DNA of 64,000 bases from Nonomuraea rubra (GTDB lineage Bacteria; Actinomycetota; Actinomycetes; Streptosporangiales; Streptosporangiaceae): assembly GCF_014207985.1 (NCBI RefSeq), contig NZ_JACHMI010000001.1, forward strand, positions 7,671,001 to 7,735,000, given 5' to 3'. The notes under the pieces are model-generated. The model was not told the origin of the DNA, did not search any database, and saw only the letters and a list, made by a program, of their open reading frames with translations. Below are positions 1-7,837 of this stretch, piece by piece; positions within the stretch are counted from its first letter, which is position 1, and every line of letters starts with the position of its first letter. Both the position numbers and the translations under genes were made by a program.

Positions 1-1
1 C

Positions 2-43
2 GGTGCTGGAGAGGCGGCCATGACGGCGGGAAGGCGACTGTGA
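2..43 (+). CDS. 3' end of upstream gene, probably Mrp subunit D (partial)
   Basis: Only the last 13 codons and a TGA are in the window. The stop overlaps the GTG start of the next gene (GTGA), the same coupling seen between the following mrp genes, so this is most likely the upstream antiporter subunit (MrpD by usual gene order). Nothing in the fragment itself identifies the family. Confidence 0.5.
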   Translation, partial: GAGEAAMTAGRRL

Positions 44-573
44 TCCGGGACGTGCTGGCGCCGCGGCTGCTGGGGCGGCGGGTACCGCTGCCGCTGGTGG
101 CCTGGCTGGCTGTGGTGTGGGTGACGTTGTGGGGCGACCTGACGGTGGGGAACGTGCTGGGCGGGCTGGCGACCGGGCTGGCCGTGACGTGGCTGCTGCC
201 GCTGCCCATCCTCGATCCGGGCATCAGGGTGCGCCCGGTGGCGCTGGCCGGGCTCCTGCTCTGGTTCGCCGCGAACATGGTGACCGCCACGGCGCGGGTG
301 GTGTTCTGGGTGGCGCATCCGGGGGCGCCGCCGACGCGGATCGTCCGGGCGCCGCTGCGCACGTCGTCCGAGGCCATGATCGTGCTGACCATGATCGCGC
401 TGTCCACGGTGCCGGGGACGCTGGTCGTGGAGAAGTACCGCGGGGAGCTCGTCGTGCACGTCCTGGGCCTGACCGGGGACGTCACCGGGGCGGTCCTGGC
501 GGACGTGGCCGCTCTGGAGGAGCGCATCGTGCGGGCGTTCGGGACCCTGCGGGACCGGGAGGAGCTGGGATGA
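40..573 (+). CDS. mnhE: Mrp/Mnh Na+/H+ antiporter subunit E
   Basis: A 177-residue membrane protein of the MnhE/MrpE family, one subunit of the multi-subunit cation/proton antiporter that exports Na+ at the cost of the proton gradient. The first ~100 residues contain hydrophobic segments around residues 15-55 and 65-90, followed by a soluble C-terminal half with the family-like stretch STVPGTLVVE. The GTG start overlaps the previous stop and the stop overlaps the next ATG by 4 nt, so translation is coupled along the operon. Order E-F-G matches standard mrp operons. Confidence 0.93.
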   Translation: MIRDVLAPRLLGRRVPLPLVAWLAVVWVTLWGDLTVGNVLGGLATGLAVTWLLPLPILDPGIRVRPVALAGLLLWFAANMVTATARVVFWVAHPGAPPTRIVRAPLRTSSEAMIVLTMIALSTVPGTLVVEKYRGELVVHVLGLTGDVTGAVLADVAALEERIVRAFGTLRDREELG

Positions 574-830
574 CGGCGGTGTATCTGGCGACGGTGGCCC
601 TGCTGTGGTGCGGGGCGGCGGCCTCGCTCTACCGGCTGGTGCGCGGCCCCTCGATGCTGGACAGGGCCGTGGCCCTGGACGTGTTCACGGCGCTGTCGAT
701 GTGCGGCGCCGGGGCGTTCGCCGTGGCCAGGGACGACTACTCGGACCTGCCGATCCTGCTGGTGCTGTCGCTGCTGGGGTTCGTCGGGTCGGTGTCGCTG
801 GCCCGCTTCTTCTCGGGGAGGTCGCGGTGA
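570..830 (+). CDS. mnhF: Mrp/Mnh Na+/H+ antiporter subunit F
   Basis: An 86-residue, three-helix membrane protein of the MnhF/MrpF family. The motif RGPSMLDRAVALD after the first helix is the conserved MrpF loop. The ATG lies inside the mnhE stop (ATGA) and its own stop overlaps the GTG of mnhG (GTGA). Length is normal for the family. It acts in the plasma membrane as part of the Mrp complex. Confidence 0.93.
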   Translation: MTAVYLATVALLWCGAAASLYRLVRGPSMLDRAVALDVFTALSMCGAGAFAVARDDYSDLPILLVLSLLGFVGSVSLARFFSGRSR

Positions 831-1150
831 ACGTCGCGGCGGCCGTCTGCCTGCTGCTCGGGTCGGCGCTGGCGCTGTCGGCCGGGGTCGGGCTGATGCG
901 CTTCCGCACCACGCTGGACCGCATGCACGCCGGCACGAAACCCCAGGTGCTCGGCGTGCTGCTGGTGCTGCTGGCCATGTGGCTGCACCGGCCCACCTGG
1001 GCGTACGCGGGGCCGCTGCTGCTGGTGGGGATCTCCCAGGTGATCACCGTGTCGGTCGCGGCGTACATGGTGGCGCGGGCGGCCTACACGCGTCAGTCCT
1101 CCGACGACGACACCGAGTTCCCCTCGGCGGACGACCGGTCCGAGGACTGA
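827..1150 (+). CDS. mnhG: Mrp/Mnh Na+/H+ antiporter subunit G
   Basis: A 107-residue MnhG/MrpG subunit with three hydrophobic segments and the family motif GLMRFRTTLDRMHAGTK between helices 1 and 2. It closes the mrp operon. The acidic, polar C-terminal tail (about the last 20 residues) is encoded in a 58-nt stretch (1093-1150) that is also the 3' end of the convergent DUF6328 gene, so the tail sequence may be constrained by both frames. Confidence 0.92.
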   Translation: MNVAAAVCLLLGSALALSAGVGLMRFRTTLDRMHAGTKPQVLGVLLVLLAMWLHRPTWAYAGPLLLVGISQVITVSVAAYMVARAAYTRQSSDDDTEFPSADDRSED

Positions 1151-1617
1151 CCGTTGCGGGTCAGGCCCGGCTGGGCGAACCACGTCCACAGGGCCAGCGC
1201 GGCCAGCACGCCCGCGGTGATCCAGGCCAGCGTCGCCTGGAACAGGTAGTCGATGACGAACATCGTGGACGTGGTCATCGACACGGCCAGGGCGAGGGCG
1301 CCGAAGATGCCGTACAGGTTCGAGCGGCGTACCAGCGTCTCCTTGCGCCCCTGCCGGAACAGCACGCGGTGCTGCGCCGTCGGCGCGATGTAGCAGATGG
1401 ACGCGATCGCCGCGCTCACCAGCGCCGCGTAGTACAGCCACCGGTCCGCCTGGTCCAGCCGGGAGAACCCGGAGGAGAACGGCACCGTGAGCAGGAACGC
1501 GAACAGCACCTGCACCCCGGTGACCGCCACGCGCGCGCCCTGCAGCAGCTCGACGAAGTTGCGATCCGCCCGCTCCTGCTCCGACTCGTTGCGCTGCCCC
1601 GCCATCTCGCTTGTCAC
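1093..1617 (-). CDS. DUF6328 family membrane protein
   Basis: Predicted 174-residue protein with four hydrophobic segments and the DUF6328 N-terminal signature (RNFVELLQGARVAVTGVQ). Function unknown; the family is widespread in actinobacteria. I prefer the GTG at 1617 because GGGAGG lies just upstream; an ATG at 1659 would add 14 residues but lacks a ribosome binding site. The last 58 nt overlap mnhG tail to tail and encode an acidic Ser/Asp/Glu-rich tail on both strands. Confidence 0.8.
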   Translation of the reverse strand: MTSEMAGQRNESEQERADRNFVELLQGARVAVTGVQVLFAFLLTVPFSSGFSRLDQADRWLYYAALVSAAIASICYIAPTAQHRVLFRQGRKETLVRRSNLYGIFGALALAVSMTTSTMFVIDYLFQATLAWITAGVLAALALWTWFAQPGLTRNGQSSDRSSAEGNSVSSSED

Positions 1618-1666
1618 GCCGCCTCCCGCTTCGGACGAGAGACTTCTTCTTCCATGCAAAGCCCGG

Positions 1667-3700
1667 CTAAAACCTCGCGGTGAGGACCTTCGCCGGGGTG
1701 ATGGGAAGATCGCGGAAGCGGTGCCCGGTCGCGTGGAAGACGGCGTTGCCGATGGCGGCGGCGGTGCCGACGATGCCGATCTCGCCGATGCCCTTGCTGC
1801 CCATCGGGTTGAGCTCGCCGTCCTGCTCGTCCAGCCAGTACGCCTCCACGTGCTGGGCGTCGGCGCAGGCCGGCACGTGGTACTGGGCCAGGTCCCGGTG
1901 GAGGAACCCGCCGAACTCCTCGTCGGTGAGCGTCTCCTCCATCAGCGCCATGCCCATGCCCATCGTCATCCCGCCGAGGAACTGGGACCTGGCCAGCTTG
2001 GCGTCCATGATGTGCCCGGCGGCGAAGACGCCCAGCAGCCGCGACACGCGTACCTCGCCGGTCACCGCGCTGACCCGCACCTCGGCGAACTGGGCGCCGA
2101 AGGCGTGCCTGGCCAGCTCGGAGTCCGCCTTGACCTCGTCGGTGGTGTCGGCGCGGCCCTCCTTGCCGTCGCGCAGCAGCTCCTCGCAGGCGCGTACGAC
2201 GGCCGAGCCCCACGACGCGGTGCCCATGGAGCCGCCGGCCACCGGCGCCTCCGGCAGGTCGCTGTCACCGAGCTCCACGTGCACCCGCTCAGGGTCGAGG
2301 CCGAGCGTGCCCGCCGCGATCTTCCTGAGCACCGTACGGGCGCCGGTGCCGATGTCGGCGGCGGCCACCTGGACGAGGACGTCGCCGCCGTTCTGCATCG
2401 TGGCCACGGCCTTGCACGGCGACCGCCTGGCCGGGTACGTCGACGACGCCACGCCGGTGCCGACCAGCCACTCCCCCTCGCGCCTGACGCCCGGCTCCGG
2501 GTCGCGGTGCTCCCAGCCGAAGCGGTGGGCGCCCTCGCGCAGGCAGCCCACCAGGTTGCGGGAGCTGAACGGCAGGCCGCTGTCCGGCTCGGTCTCCGGG
2601 TCGTTGCGGACGCGCAGCTCGACCGGGTCCAGGCCGGCGGCGTAGGCCAGCTCGTCCATCGCGGACTCCAGCGCGTACATGCCGGGGCACTCCCCGGGCG
2701 CGCGCATCCACGACGGGGTGGCCACGTCCAGCCGGACCAGCCGGTGCCCGGTGCGCAGCGCGGGCGCGCCGTACATGACGCGGGCCGGGACCGTCGTCTG
2801 CTCGGCGAACTCGACCAGCGTGGAGCTCTGCTCGTACGCGACGTGCTCCAGCGCCGTGAGCCGGCCCTCGGCGTCCACGCCGATCCGCAGCCGCTGGATC
2901 GTGGGCGTGCGGTAGCCGGTGACGTCGAACATCTGCTGCCGGGTCAGCGCGATCTTGACCGGGCGGCCCACCATGCGGGCGGCCAGCGCGGCCAGGATCG
3001 CCTGCGGCCTGGTCGTGCCCTTCGAGCCGAACCCGCCGCCGACGTGCCTGGACACCACGCGCACCTGGTCCTCCGGCAGGCCGAGCGTCCCGGCGATGAG
3101 GGCGCGGCTGCCGGTGGTGCCCTGGGCGGTGTCGTACACCAGCAGCCGGCCCTCGGTGTCCCACAGGGCCAGCGCCGCGTGCGGCTCCATCGGGTTGTTG
3201 TGCAGGACGGGCGTCTCGTACGTGACGTCCACGGCGGCCGCGGCGGCCGTCAGCCCCGCCTCCACGTCGCCCTTCTCGGTGTCGGACGGGAAGTTCGGGT
3301 TGACCACCTCGGGCTGGTAGAGGCCGGGATGGTCGCTGCTCAGGCTCACGTCGTGGTCGTCGGCGTCGTAGTCGACGCGGACGTGCGCGGCGGCCTCGCG
3401 GGCGATCTCGTGGGTCTCGGCCACGACGGCGGCGACGATCTGGCCCCGGTAGGCCACCTCGCGGCTCTGGAACAGGGCCAGCTCGGGATCGGCGTCCTCG
3501 GCCAGGCGCGGCGCGGCCTCGCAGGACAGCACGGCCAGCACGCCCGGCAGCTCCAGCGCGGACGTGGCGTCCACGCGCTTGACGCGGCCCTTGGCGATCT
3601 GCGCCTGCACGACGTAGGCGTAGGCGACGTTCTCGACCGGGTACTCGGCGGCGTACGTGGCCAGCCCCGTGACCTTGACCCGGCCCTCGGTACGGTTCAC
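1667..3700 (-). CDS. Xanthine dehydrogenase family, molybdopterin-binding (large) subunit
   Basis: A 677-residue catalytic subunit of a molybdenum hydroxylase of the three-subunit PaoABC (YagTSR) type, which oxidises aldehydes or heterocycles with water as oxygen donor. Visible are the cofactor-binding stretch VGGGFGSKGT (about 220-230), GSMGTASWGS, and near the C terminus GSKGIGEIGI, whose Glu matches the catalytic glutamate of the family. The GTG start overlaps the stop of the FAD subunit by 4 nt. Length fits PaoC-like subunits (~700), shorter than CoxL or fused XDH. The substrate cannot be told from sequence. Confidence 0.93.
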   Translation of the reverse strand: MNRTEGRVKVTGLATYAAEYPVENVAYAYVVQAQIAKGRVKRVDATSALELPGVLAVLSCEAAPRLAEDADPELALFQSREVAYRGQIVAAVVAETHEIAREAAAHVRVDYDADDHDVSLSSDHPGLYQPEVVNPNFPSDTEKGDVEAGLTAAAAAVDVTYETPVLHNNPMEPHAALALWDTEGRLLVYDTAQGTTGSRALIAGTLGLPEDQVRVVSRHVGGGFGSKGTTRPQAILAALAARMVGRPVKIALTRQQMFDVTGYRTPTIQRLRIGVDAEGRLTALEHVAYEQSSTLVEFAEQTTVPARVMYGAPALRTGHRLVRLDVATPSWMRAPGECPGMYALESAMDELAYAAGLDPVELRVRNDPETEPDSGLPFSSRNLVGCLREGAHRFGWEHRDPEPGVRREGEWLVGTGVASSTYPARRSPCKAVATMQNGGDVLVQVAAADIGTGARTVLRKIAAGTLGLDPERVHVELGDSDLPEAPVAGGSMGTASWGSAVVRACEELLRDGKEGRADTTDEVKADSELARHAFGAQFAEVRVSAVTGEVRVSRLLGVFAAGHIMDAKLARSQFLGGMTMGMGMALMEETLTDEEFGGFLHRDLAQYHVPACADAQHVEAYWLDEQDGELNPMGSKGIGEIGIVGTAAAIGNAVFHATGHRFRDLPITPAKVLTARF

Positions 3701-4665
3701 GGTGCGAGCTCCTCAAGCGTGGCGACGATCAGGTTGCGGGCCAGCGGCACCTTGAAGGCGTTGCGCGGCAGCGGGCGGGCCTGCTCCAGCTCGGCCTCGG
3801 CCGCCTGGAGGAACGCCTCGCCGGTCGCCGGGCCGCCGATCAGGGCCCGCTCGGCGCGCTCCGCCCGCCAGGGCGCGTGGGCCACGCCGCCGAGCGCGAG
3901 GCGGCAGCCGGCCACACTTCCGTCCCGGACGTCGAGCACGGCCGCGATGGACGCCAGGGCGAACGCGAACGAGGCCCGCTCGCGTACCTTGCGGTAGAGC
4001 GAGGCGCCGGGCGGCGCGGGCGGCAGCTCGATGGAGGTGATCAGGTCGCCGGGCGAGAGCACGGTGTCGCGCTCGGGCTCCTCGCCGGGCAGGCGGTGCA
4101 GGCCCGGCATGGGGATGATGCGGTCGCCGCCGGGGCCGGTGACGTGCACCTGGGCGTCCAGCGCGGCCAGGGCCACGGCCATGTCGGAGGGGTGGGTGGC
4201 CACGCAGGCGTCGGACGTGCCGAGGATGGCCAGGTTGGCGTGGTCGCCGGCGATGGCCGGGCAGCCGGAGCCGGGGCGGCGCTTGTTGCAGGGCCTGGTG
4301 ACGTCCTGGAAGTAGGTGCAGCGGGTGCGTTGCAACAGGTTCCCCGCGACGGTGGCGACGTTGCGCACCTGACCGGACGCGCCGGTCAGCACCGCGCGCG
4401 CCAGCATCGGGTAGCGGCTGCGGATCAGCGGGTGGGCGGCCAGGTCGGTGTTGCGCACGGTGGCGCCGATGCGGACGCGGTCGCCGACGGGCTCGATGGT
4501 GTCGAGCGGCAGGCGGCTGACGTCCACCAGGCGTTCCGGCTCCGCCACGCCGAGCCGCATGAGGTCCACGAGGTTGGTGCCGCCGCCCAGGTACATGGTG
4601 CCGGGGCCGAAGTCCCGTACGGCCTCGGCGGTGCTGCCGGCGCGGGCGTAGTCGAAGGGTTTCAC
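3697..4665 (-). CDS. Xanthine dehydrogenase family, FAD-binding (medium) subunit
   Basis: A 322-residue FAD subunit that passes electrons from the Fe-S protein to the acceptor. The start is the GTG at 4665, overlapping the small-subunit stop (GTGA); reading begins VKPFDYARAG. FAD-binding stretches include YLGGGTNLVDLM and TVAGNLLQRTRC. Cysteines in RTRCTYFQDVTRPCNKR and PGSGCPA match the extra loop that carries a [4Fe-4S] cluster in E. coli PaoB, which separates this type from ordinary XdhB/CoxM proteins. Confidence 0.92.
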   Translation of the reverse strand: MKPFDYARAGSTAEAVRDFGPGTMYLGGGTNLVDLMRLGVAEPERLVDVSRLPLDTIEPVGDRVRIGATVRNTDLAAHPLIRSRYPMLARAVLTGASGQVRNVATVAGNLLQRTRCTYFQDVTRPCNKRRPGSGCPAIAGDHANLAILGTSDACVATHPSDMAVALAALDAQVHVTGPGGDRIIPMPGLHRLPGEEPERDTVLSPGDLITSIELPPAPPGASLYRKVRERASFAFALASIAAVLDVRDGSVAGCRLALGGVAHAPWRAERAERALIGGPATGEAFLQAAEAELEQARPLPRNAFKVPLARNLIVATLEELAP

Positions 4666-5150
4666 CTGGCCACCTCGCCGATCGCGCTGACGATGTTGAC
4701 GTACGCGCCGCACCGGCACAGGTTGCCGCTCATGCGCTCGCTGATCTCCTCGTCCGTCAGGTCCGGGTCCACGAGGATGTCGTCGGTGACGGCGCTGGGG
4801 CCCGGCTCGCCGAGCATGCCGGCGGCCGAGCAGAGCTGGCCGGGCGTGCAGTAGCCGCACTGGAAGGCGTCGTGCTCCATGAACGCGCTCTGCAGCGGGT
4901 GCAGCCGCTCGCCCGCCGCCAGCCCCTCGACGGTGGTGATCTCCGAGCCGTCCACGGCCACCGCCAGGGCCAGGCAGGCGTTGGCCCGCCGCCCGTCGAT
5001 CAGGACCGTGCAGGCACCGCACTGGCCGTGGTCGCAGCCCTTCTTGGCGCCGATGAGGCCGAGGCGTTCGCGGAGCAGGTCGAGCAGGGACATCCTCGGG
5101 TCCACGTCCACCGTGCGCGGCACGCCGTTCACCTGCAGGGTGATATCCAT
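4662..5150 (-). CDS. Xanthine dehydrogenase family, [2Fe-2S] (small) subunit
   Basis: A 162-residue iron-sulphur subunit. The first [2Fe-2S] site is visible as CDHGQCGAC (about 39-47) plus a later Cys (NACLA), the second as CGYC and NLCRCGAY. It is first in the three-gene operon small-medium-large, all coupled by 4-nt overlaps. No Tat or Sec signal is seen at the N terminus (MDITLQVNG), so unlike E. coli PaoA the complex is probably cytoplasmic. No maturation gene (XdhC/PaoD type) lies beside it. Confidence 0.94.
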   Translation of the reverse strand: MDITLQVNGVPRTVDVDPRMSLLDLLRERLGLIGAKKGCDHGQCGACTVLIDGRRANACLALAVAVDGSEITTVEGLAAGERLHPLQSAFMEHDAFQCGYCTPGQLCSAAGMLGEPGPSAVTDDILVDPDLTDEEISERMSGNLCRCGAYVNIVSAIGEVAR

Positions 5151-5201
5151 TTCGCACGACTACCCGAGCTCTCGGAGAGGCAACCCCCGAGCGCGGTAAA
5201 G

Positions 5202-5246
5202 GCCGCCCGTCCGTTTTGCCGGAATGCCGAAGGGTAGCCGGGCGGC
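5202..5246. promoter_or_regulatory. Inverted repeat before ackA
   Basis: Perfect 8-bp arms GCCGCCCG (5202-5209) and CGGGCGGC (5239-5246) are separated by 29 nt in the divergent gap between the molybdenum-hydroxylase operon and acetate kinase; the right arm abuts the ATG. It could be a regulator site or an RNA hairpin near the start codon. In such GC-rich DNA, chance is possible. Confidence 0.3.
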
Positions 5247-6380
5247 ATGGACGAGCAGGTGGTGGAGCCGGCGGCGATACTCACCGTCAACGCGGGGTCG
5301 TCGAGCCTGCGCCTCGACCTCGTACAGGGGGGCAGCGTGCTGGACAGCGCGCACTCGGAGCGCGCCGTCGACCCCGGCTCGGCCAGGGAGGAGCTGTCGG
5401 CGTTCCTGGGCGGCCACTTCGACCGCGACGTCAGGGCGGTCGCGCACCGGCTGGTGCACGGCGGCGACGTCGTGCGCTCGCCCGCGGTGGCCGACGACGA
5501 GACGGCCGAGGCGCTGCGCGGGCTCGCGGACCTGGCACCGCTGCACCTGCCGCCCGCGCTGGCCCTGCTGGAGGCGGCCCGCGAGCTGCTTCCCGCCGTG
5601 CCGCACGTGCTCTGCCCCGACACGGCCTTCCACGCGGGCCTGCCGGACGAGGCCGCCGTGTACGCGCTGCCGCCCGAGTGGCGCGACCGCTACGGCCTGC
5701 GCCGCTACGGCTTCCACGGCCTGTCGTACGCCTGGGCCGCGGACCGGGCCTGCGAGCTGCTCGGCCGGCCGCCGGGCGAGCTGGACCTGGTGCTGGCGCA
5801 CCTGGGCGGCGGCTGTTCGGTGGCGGCGGTGTCGGGCGGGCGCAGCCTGGACACCTCGATGGGCTTCACGCCGCTGGACGGGCTGCCCATGAGCAAGCGC
5901 TCGGGCGGCGTGGATCCCGGGATGCTGCTGTGGCTGCTCGGGCGGGGGCGGCTGACGCTGAAGGAGCTGGCCGAGGGGCTGGAGCGCCGTTCGGGGCTGC
6001 TGGGGCTGTCCGGGGGCCGGTCCGGGGACACGCGGGACCTGGTGGCGGCCGAGCGGGACGGCGACGAGGCGGCCGGGCTGGCGCTGCGCGTGTTCGCGCA
6101 CCGGGCGGCGCGGGAGATCGCCGCCGCGGCCACCTCGCTGCGGCGCGTGGACGCGCTGGTGTTCACCGGGGAGATCGGCTGGGACCAGCCCGAGGTGCGC
6201 GAGGCCGTCTGCCGGCGCCTGGGGCTGCTCGGGGTCGAGCCACCGGTCACGGGCAACCGCCACGACGACGGGGCCGTCAGCGCGGAGGGCGCCGCCGTAC
6301 CGGTGCTGGTGGTCCAGGTACGCGAGGAGCTGCAGCTCGCCCGCGAATGCCTGGCGATGCTGGCCGAGGAGGAAACATGA
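5247..6380 (+). CDS. ackA: Acetate kinase family protein
   Basis: A 377-residue ASKHA-fold kinase that interconverts acetate + ATP and acetyl phosphate + ADP. Family motifs in order: NAGSSSLR near the N terminus, HRLVHGG, CPDTAFHAGLP, RRYGFHGLSY, HLGGGCSV, DTSMGFTPLDGLPMSKRSGG and the C-terminal VFTGEIGWDQPE. Slightly short of the usual ~400. The phosphate acetyltransferase partner is not adjacent, and positions that usually read HLGNG and FTAGIGEN are changed, so altered substrate preference is possible. Confidence 0.85.
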   Translation: MDEQVVEPAAILTVNAGSSSLRLDLVQGGSVLDSAHSERAVDPGSAREELSAFLGGHFDRDVRAVAHRLVHGGDVVRSPAVADDETAEALRGLADLAPLHLPPALALLEAARELLPAVPHVLCPDTAFHAGLPDEAAVYALPPEWRDRYGLRRYGFHGLSYAWAADRACELLGRPPGELDLVLAHLGGGCSVAAVSGGRSLDTSMGFTPLDGLPMSKRSGGVDPGMLLWLLGRGRLTLKELAEGLERRSGLLGLSGGRSGDTRDLVAAERDGDEAAGLALRVFAHRAAREIAAAATSLRRVDALVFTGEIGWDQPEVREAVCRRLGLLGVEPPVTGNRHDDGAVSAEGAAVPVLVVQVREELQLARECLAMLAEEET

Positions 6381-6421
6381 CGAACCACCGCCTCCTAGCG
6401 CTCGCCGAGGAGGAGCGATGA
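6377..6421 (+). CDS. 14-codon mini-ORF linking ackA and the esterase gene
   Basis: A 14-residue reading frame starting MTNHRLLALAEEER. Its ATG overlaps the ackA stop (ATGA) and its stop overlaps the ATG of the next gene (ATGA again). Both starts follow GAGGAG sequences at good spacing, and both open with ATGACGAAC, suggesting a local duplication of a translation start. It could be a coupling device or leader peptide, or a chance frame. No homolog is recognised. Confidence 0.4.
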   Translation: MTNHRLLALAEEER

Positions 6422-7665
6422 CGAACCTGGATGAGGTGCGCCGCTCGGCGCTGCCGCTCGCCGCTCCCGACGACCTCGGCCCGCTGCTCGAACGCGTCGG
6501 CGAGGCCAGATTCGTGCTGATCGGCGAAGCCAGCCACGGCACCCACGACTTCTACACGTGGCGGGCCGAGCTGACCCGCAGGCTGATCGCCGACAAGGGC
6601 TTCGGCTTCGTCGCCGTCGAGGGCGACTGGCCCGACTGCGAGCGGATCGACCGCGCCGTCACCACCGGCGCCGATCCGTACGACGCCCTGTACGGCTTCG
6701 AGCGCTGGCCCACGTTCATGTGGGCCAACGAGGAGGTCGTCGCCTTCTGCCGCTGGCTGCGCGACTGGAACGCGAGCCGCCCGCCCGGCGAGCGCTGCGG
6801 CTTCCACGGCCTGGACGTCTACAGCCTCCGGGACTCCCTGCGCGCCATCCGCCGCTACGCCGCCGCCCACCTGCCCCAGCAGATGGACACGGTGATGGAG
6901 GCCCTGTACTGCTTCGAGTCCTACGGCCACGACCCGCAGCAGTACGGCCTGGCCACTCGCCTGGTCCCCGACAGCTGCGAGGACGAGGTGGTGAACCTGC
7001 TGGCCACGCTGGGCGACGGCGAGCTCGGGGTGCGGCAGAACGCCGAGGTCGTGGCGGGCGCGGAGCGCTACTACCGGGCCATGGTCCAAGGCGGCCCCGA
7101 CTCCTGGAACATCAGGGACGTGCACATGGCCGACACCCTGGACCGGCTGGCCGAGCACCACCAGGCGAAGGGCGTGGTCTGGGCGCACAACACGCACATC
7201 GGCGACGCCCGCGCCACCGACATGGCCGCCGCCGGGATGACGAACCTCGGGCAGCTCGCCCGCGAGCGGCACCGCGAGGACGTGGTGCTCGTCGGGTTCG
7301 GCACGCACCGCGGCACCGTGGTGGCCGGCGACCGGTGGGGCGGGCGGCACCACGTCATGCGGGTGCCGCCGGCGCGGCCCGCCTCGCTGGAGGCGTTCCT
7401 GCACGAGGCGCTGCCCGGGCGGGACGCGCTGTTCCTCATGCCGCCGCCCGGCCTGCGGGCCGACTGGTACGACGAGCCGATGGCGCACCGGGCGATCGGC
7501 GTGGTGTACCACCCGGAGCGGGAGCGCTGGGGCAACTACGTGCCCACGGTCGCGGGCCGCCGCTACGACGCCTTCCTCTGGCTGGACGAGACCAGGGCCG
7601 TGCACCCGCTGCACGGCGAGCCGTGGGGCGACAGGGAGCCGGAGACGTACCCGACGGCCATGTGA
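6418..7665 (+). CDS. Erythromycin esterase family protein
   Basis: A 415-residue member of the Ere-like family (EreA/EreB, succinoglycan biosynthesis homologs) that hydrolyses ester bonds by a metal-independent His/Glu mechanism. Motifs: LIGEASHGTHDFY near residue 35 (Glu and catalytic-type His), VAVEGDWPDCERID, HGLDVYSLRDS, and VVWAHNTHIGDARAT in the C-terminal half. Full length for the family. Chromosomal actinobacterial homologs are common and most have no shown macrolide activity, so resistance should not be assumed. Coupled by overlap to the mini-ORF and likely co-transcribed with ackA. Confidence 0.85.
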   Translation: MTNLDEVRRSALPLAAPDDLGPLLERVGEARFVLIGEASHGTHDFYTWRAELTRRLIADKGFGFVAVEGDWPDCERIDRAVTTGADPYDALYGFERWPTFMWANEEVVAFCRWLRDWNASRPPGERCGFHGLDVYSLRDSLRAIRRYAAAHLPQQMDTVMEALYCFESYGHDPQQYGLATRLVPDSCEDEVVNLLATLGDGELGVRQNAEVVAGAERYYRAMVQGGPDSWNIRDVHMADTLDRLAEHHQAKGVVWAHNTHIGDARATDMAAAGMTNLGQLARERHREDVVLVGFGTHRGTVVAGDRWGGRHHVMRVPPARPASLEAFLHEALPGRDALFLMPPPGLRADWYDEPMAHRAIGVVYHPERERWGNYVPTVAGRRYDAFLWLDETRAVHPLHGEPWGDREPETYPTAM

Positions 7666-7688
7666 ACCGGCCGCCGCCACGTCAGACG

Positions 7689-7758
7689 GCGCCTGCGGGA
7701 CGGCACCTGCGGGACGGCACCTGCGGGACGGCACCTGTGGGACGGCACCTGTGGGACG
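7689..7758. repeat. Five tandem 14-bp repeats
   Basis: Five consecutive units of GCACCTGCGGGACG: two perfect (7703-7730), two with the same single C-to-T change (7731-7758), and a degenerate first copy at 7689-7702. They sit between the esterase stop and recD2, followed directly by a second repeat family. Identical neighbours with a shared variant indicate recent slippage duplication. Confidence 0.9.
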
Positions 7759-7790
7759 GCGGCGAGGTTGGACGGCGGCGAGGTTGGACG
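7759..7790. repeat. Two tandem 16-bp repeats
   Basis: Two exact copies of GCGGCGAGGTTGGACG directly abut the 14-bp array and share its GGACG end, so the block looks like one slippage hot spot. A third partial copy starts at 7791. Lies just upstream of recD2. Confidence 0.85.
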
Positions 7791-7837
7791 GCGGCCAGGC
7801 GAGGCGTTTGTCGGTCGCGGATGGTTTGATCTCCCCT

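Noticed and set aside
1487..3997. 836-codon open frame on the plus strand opposite the molybdenum hydroxylase
   Set aside because: Arg/Gly/Ala/His-rich translation without any motif; typical antisense shadow frame of high-GC coding DNA. The minus strand carries clear cofactor motifs.
6418..7665. Macrolide resistance gene call
   Set aside because: Only family membership is visible; chromosomal actinobacterial members mostly have no shown macrolide activity.
7751..7837. Longer N terminus for RecD2 from the upstream GTG
   Set aside because: It would translate the tandem-repeat block into Arg/Gly-rich sequence; RecD2-like homology begins just after the GTG at 7838.
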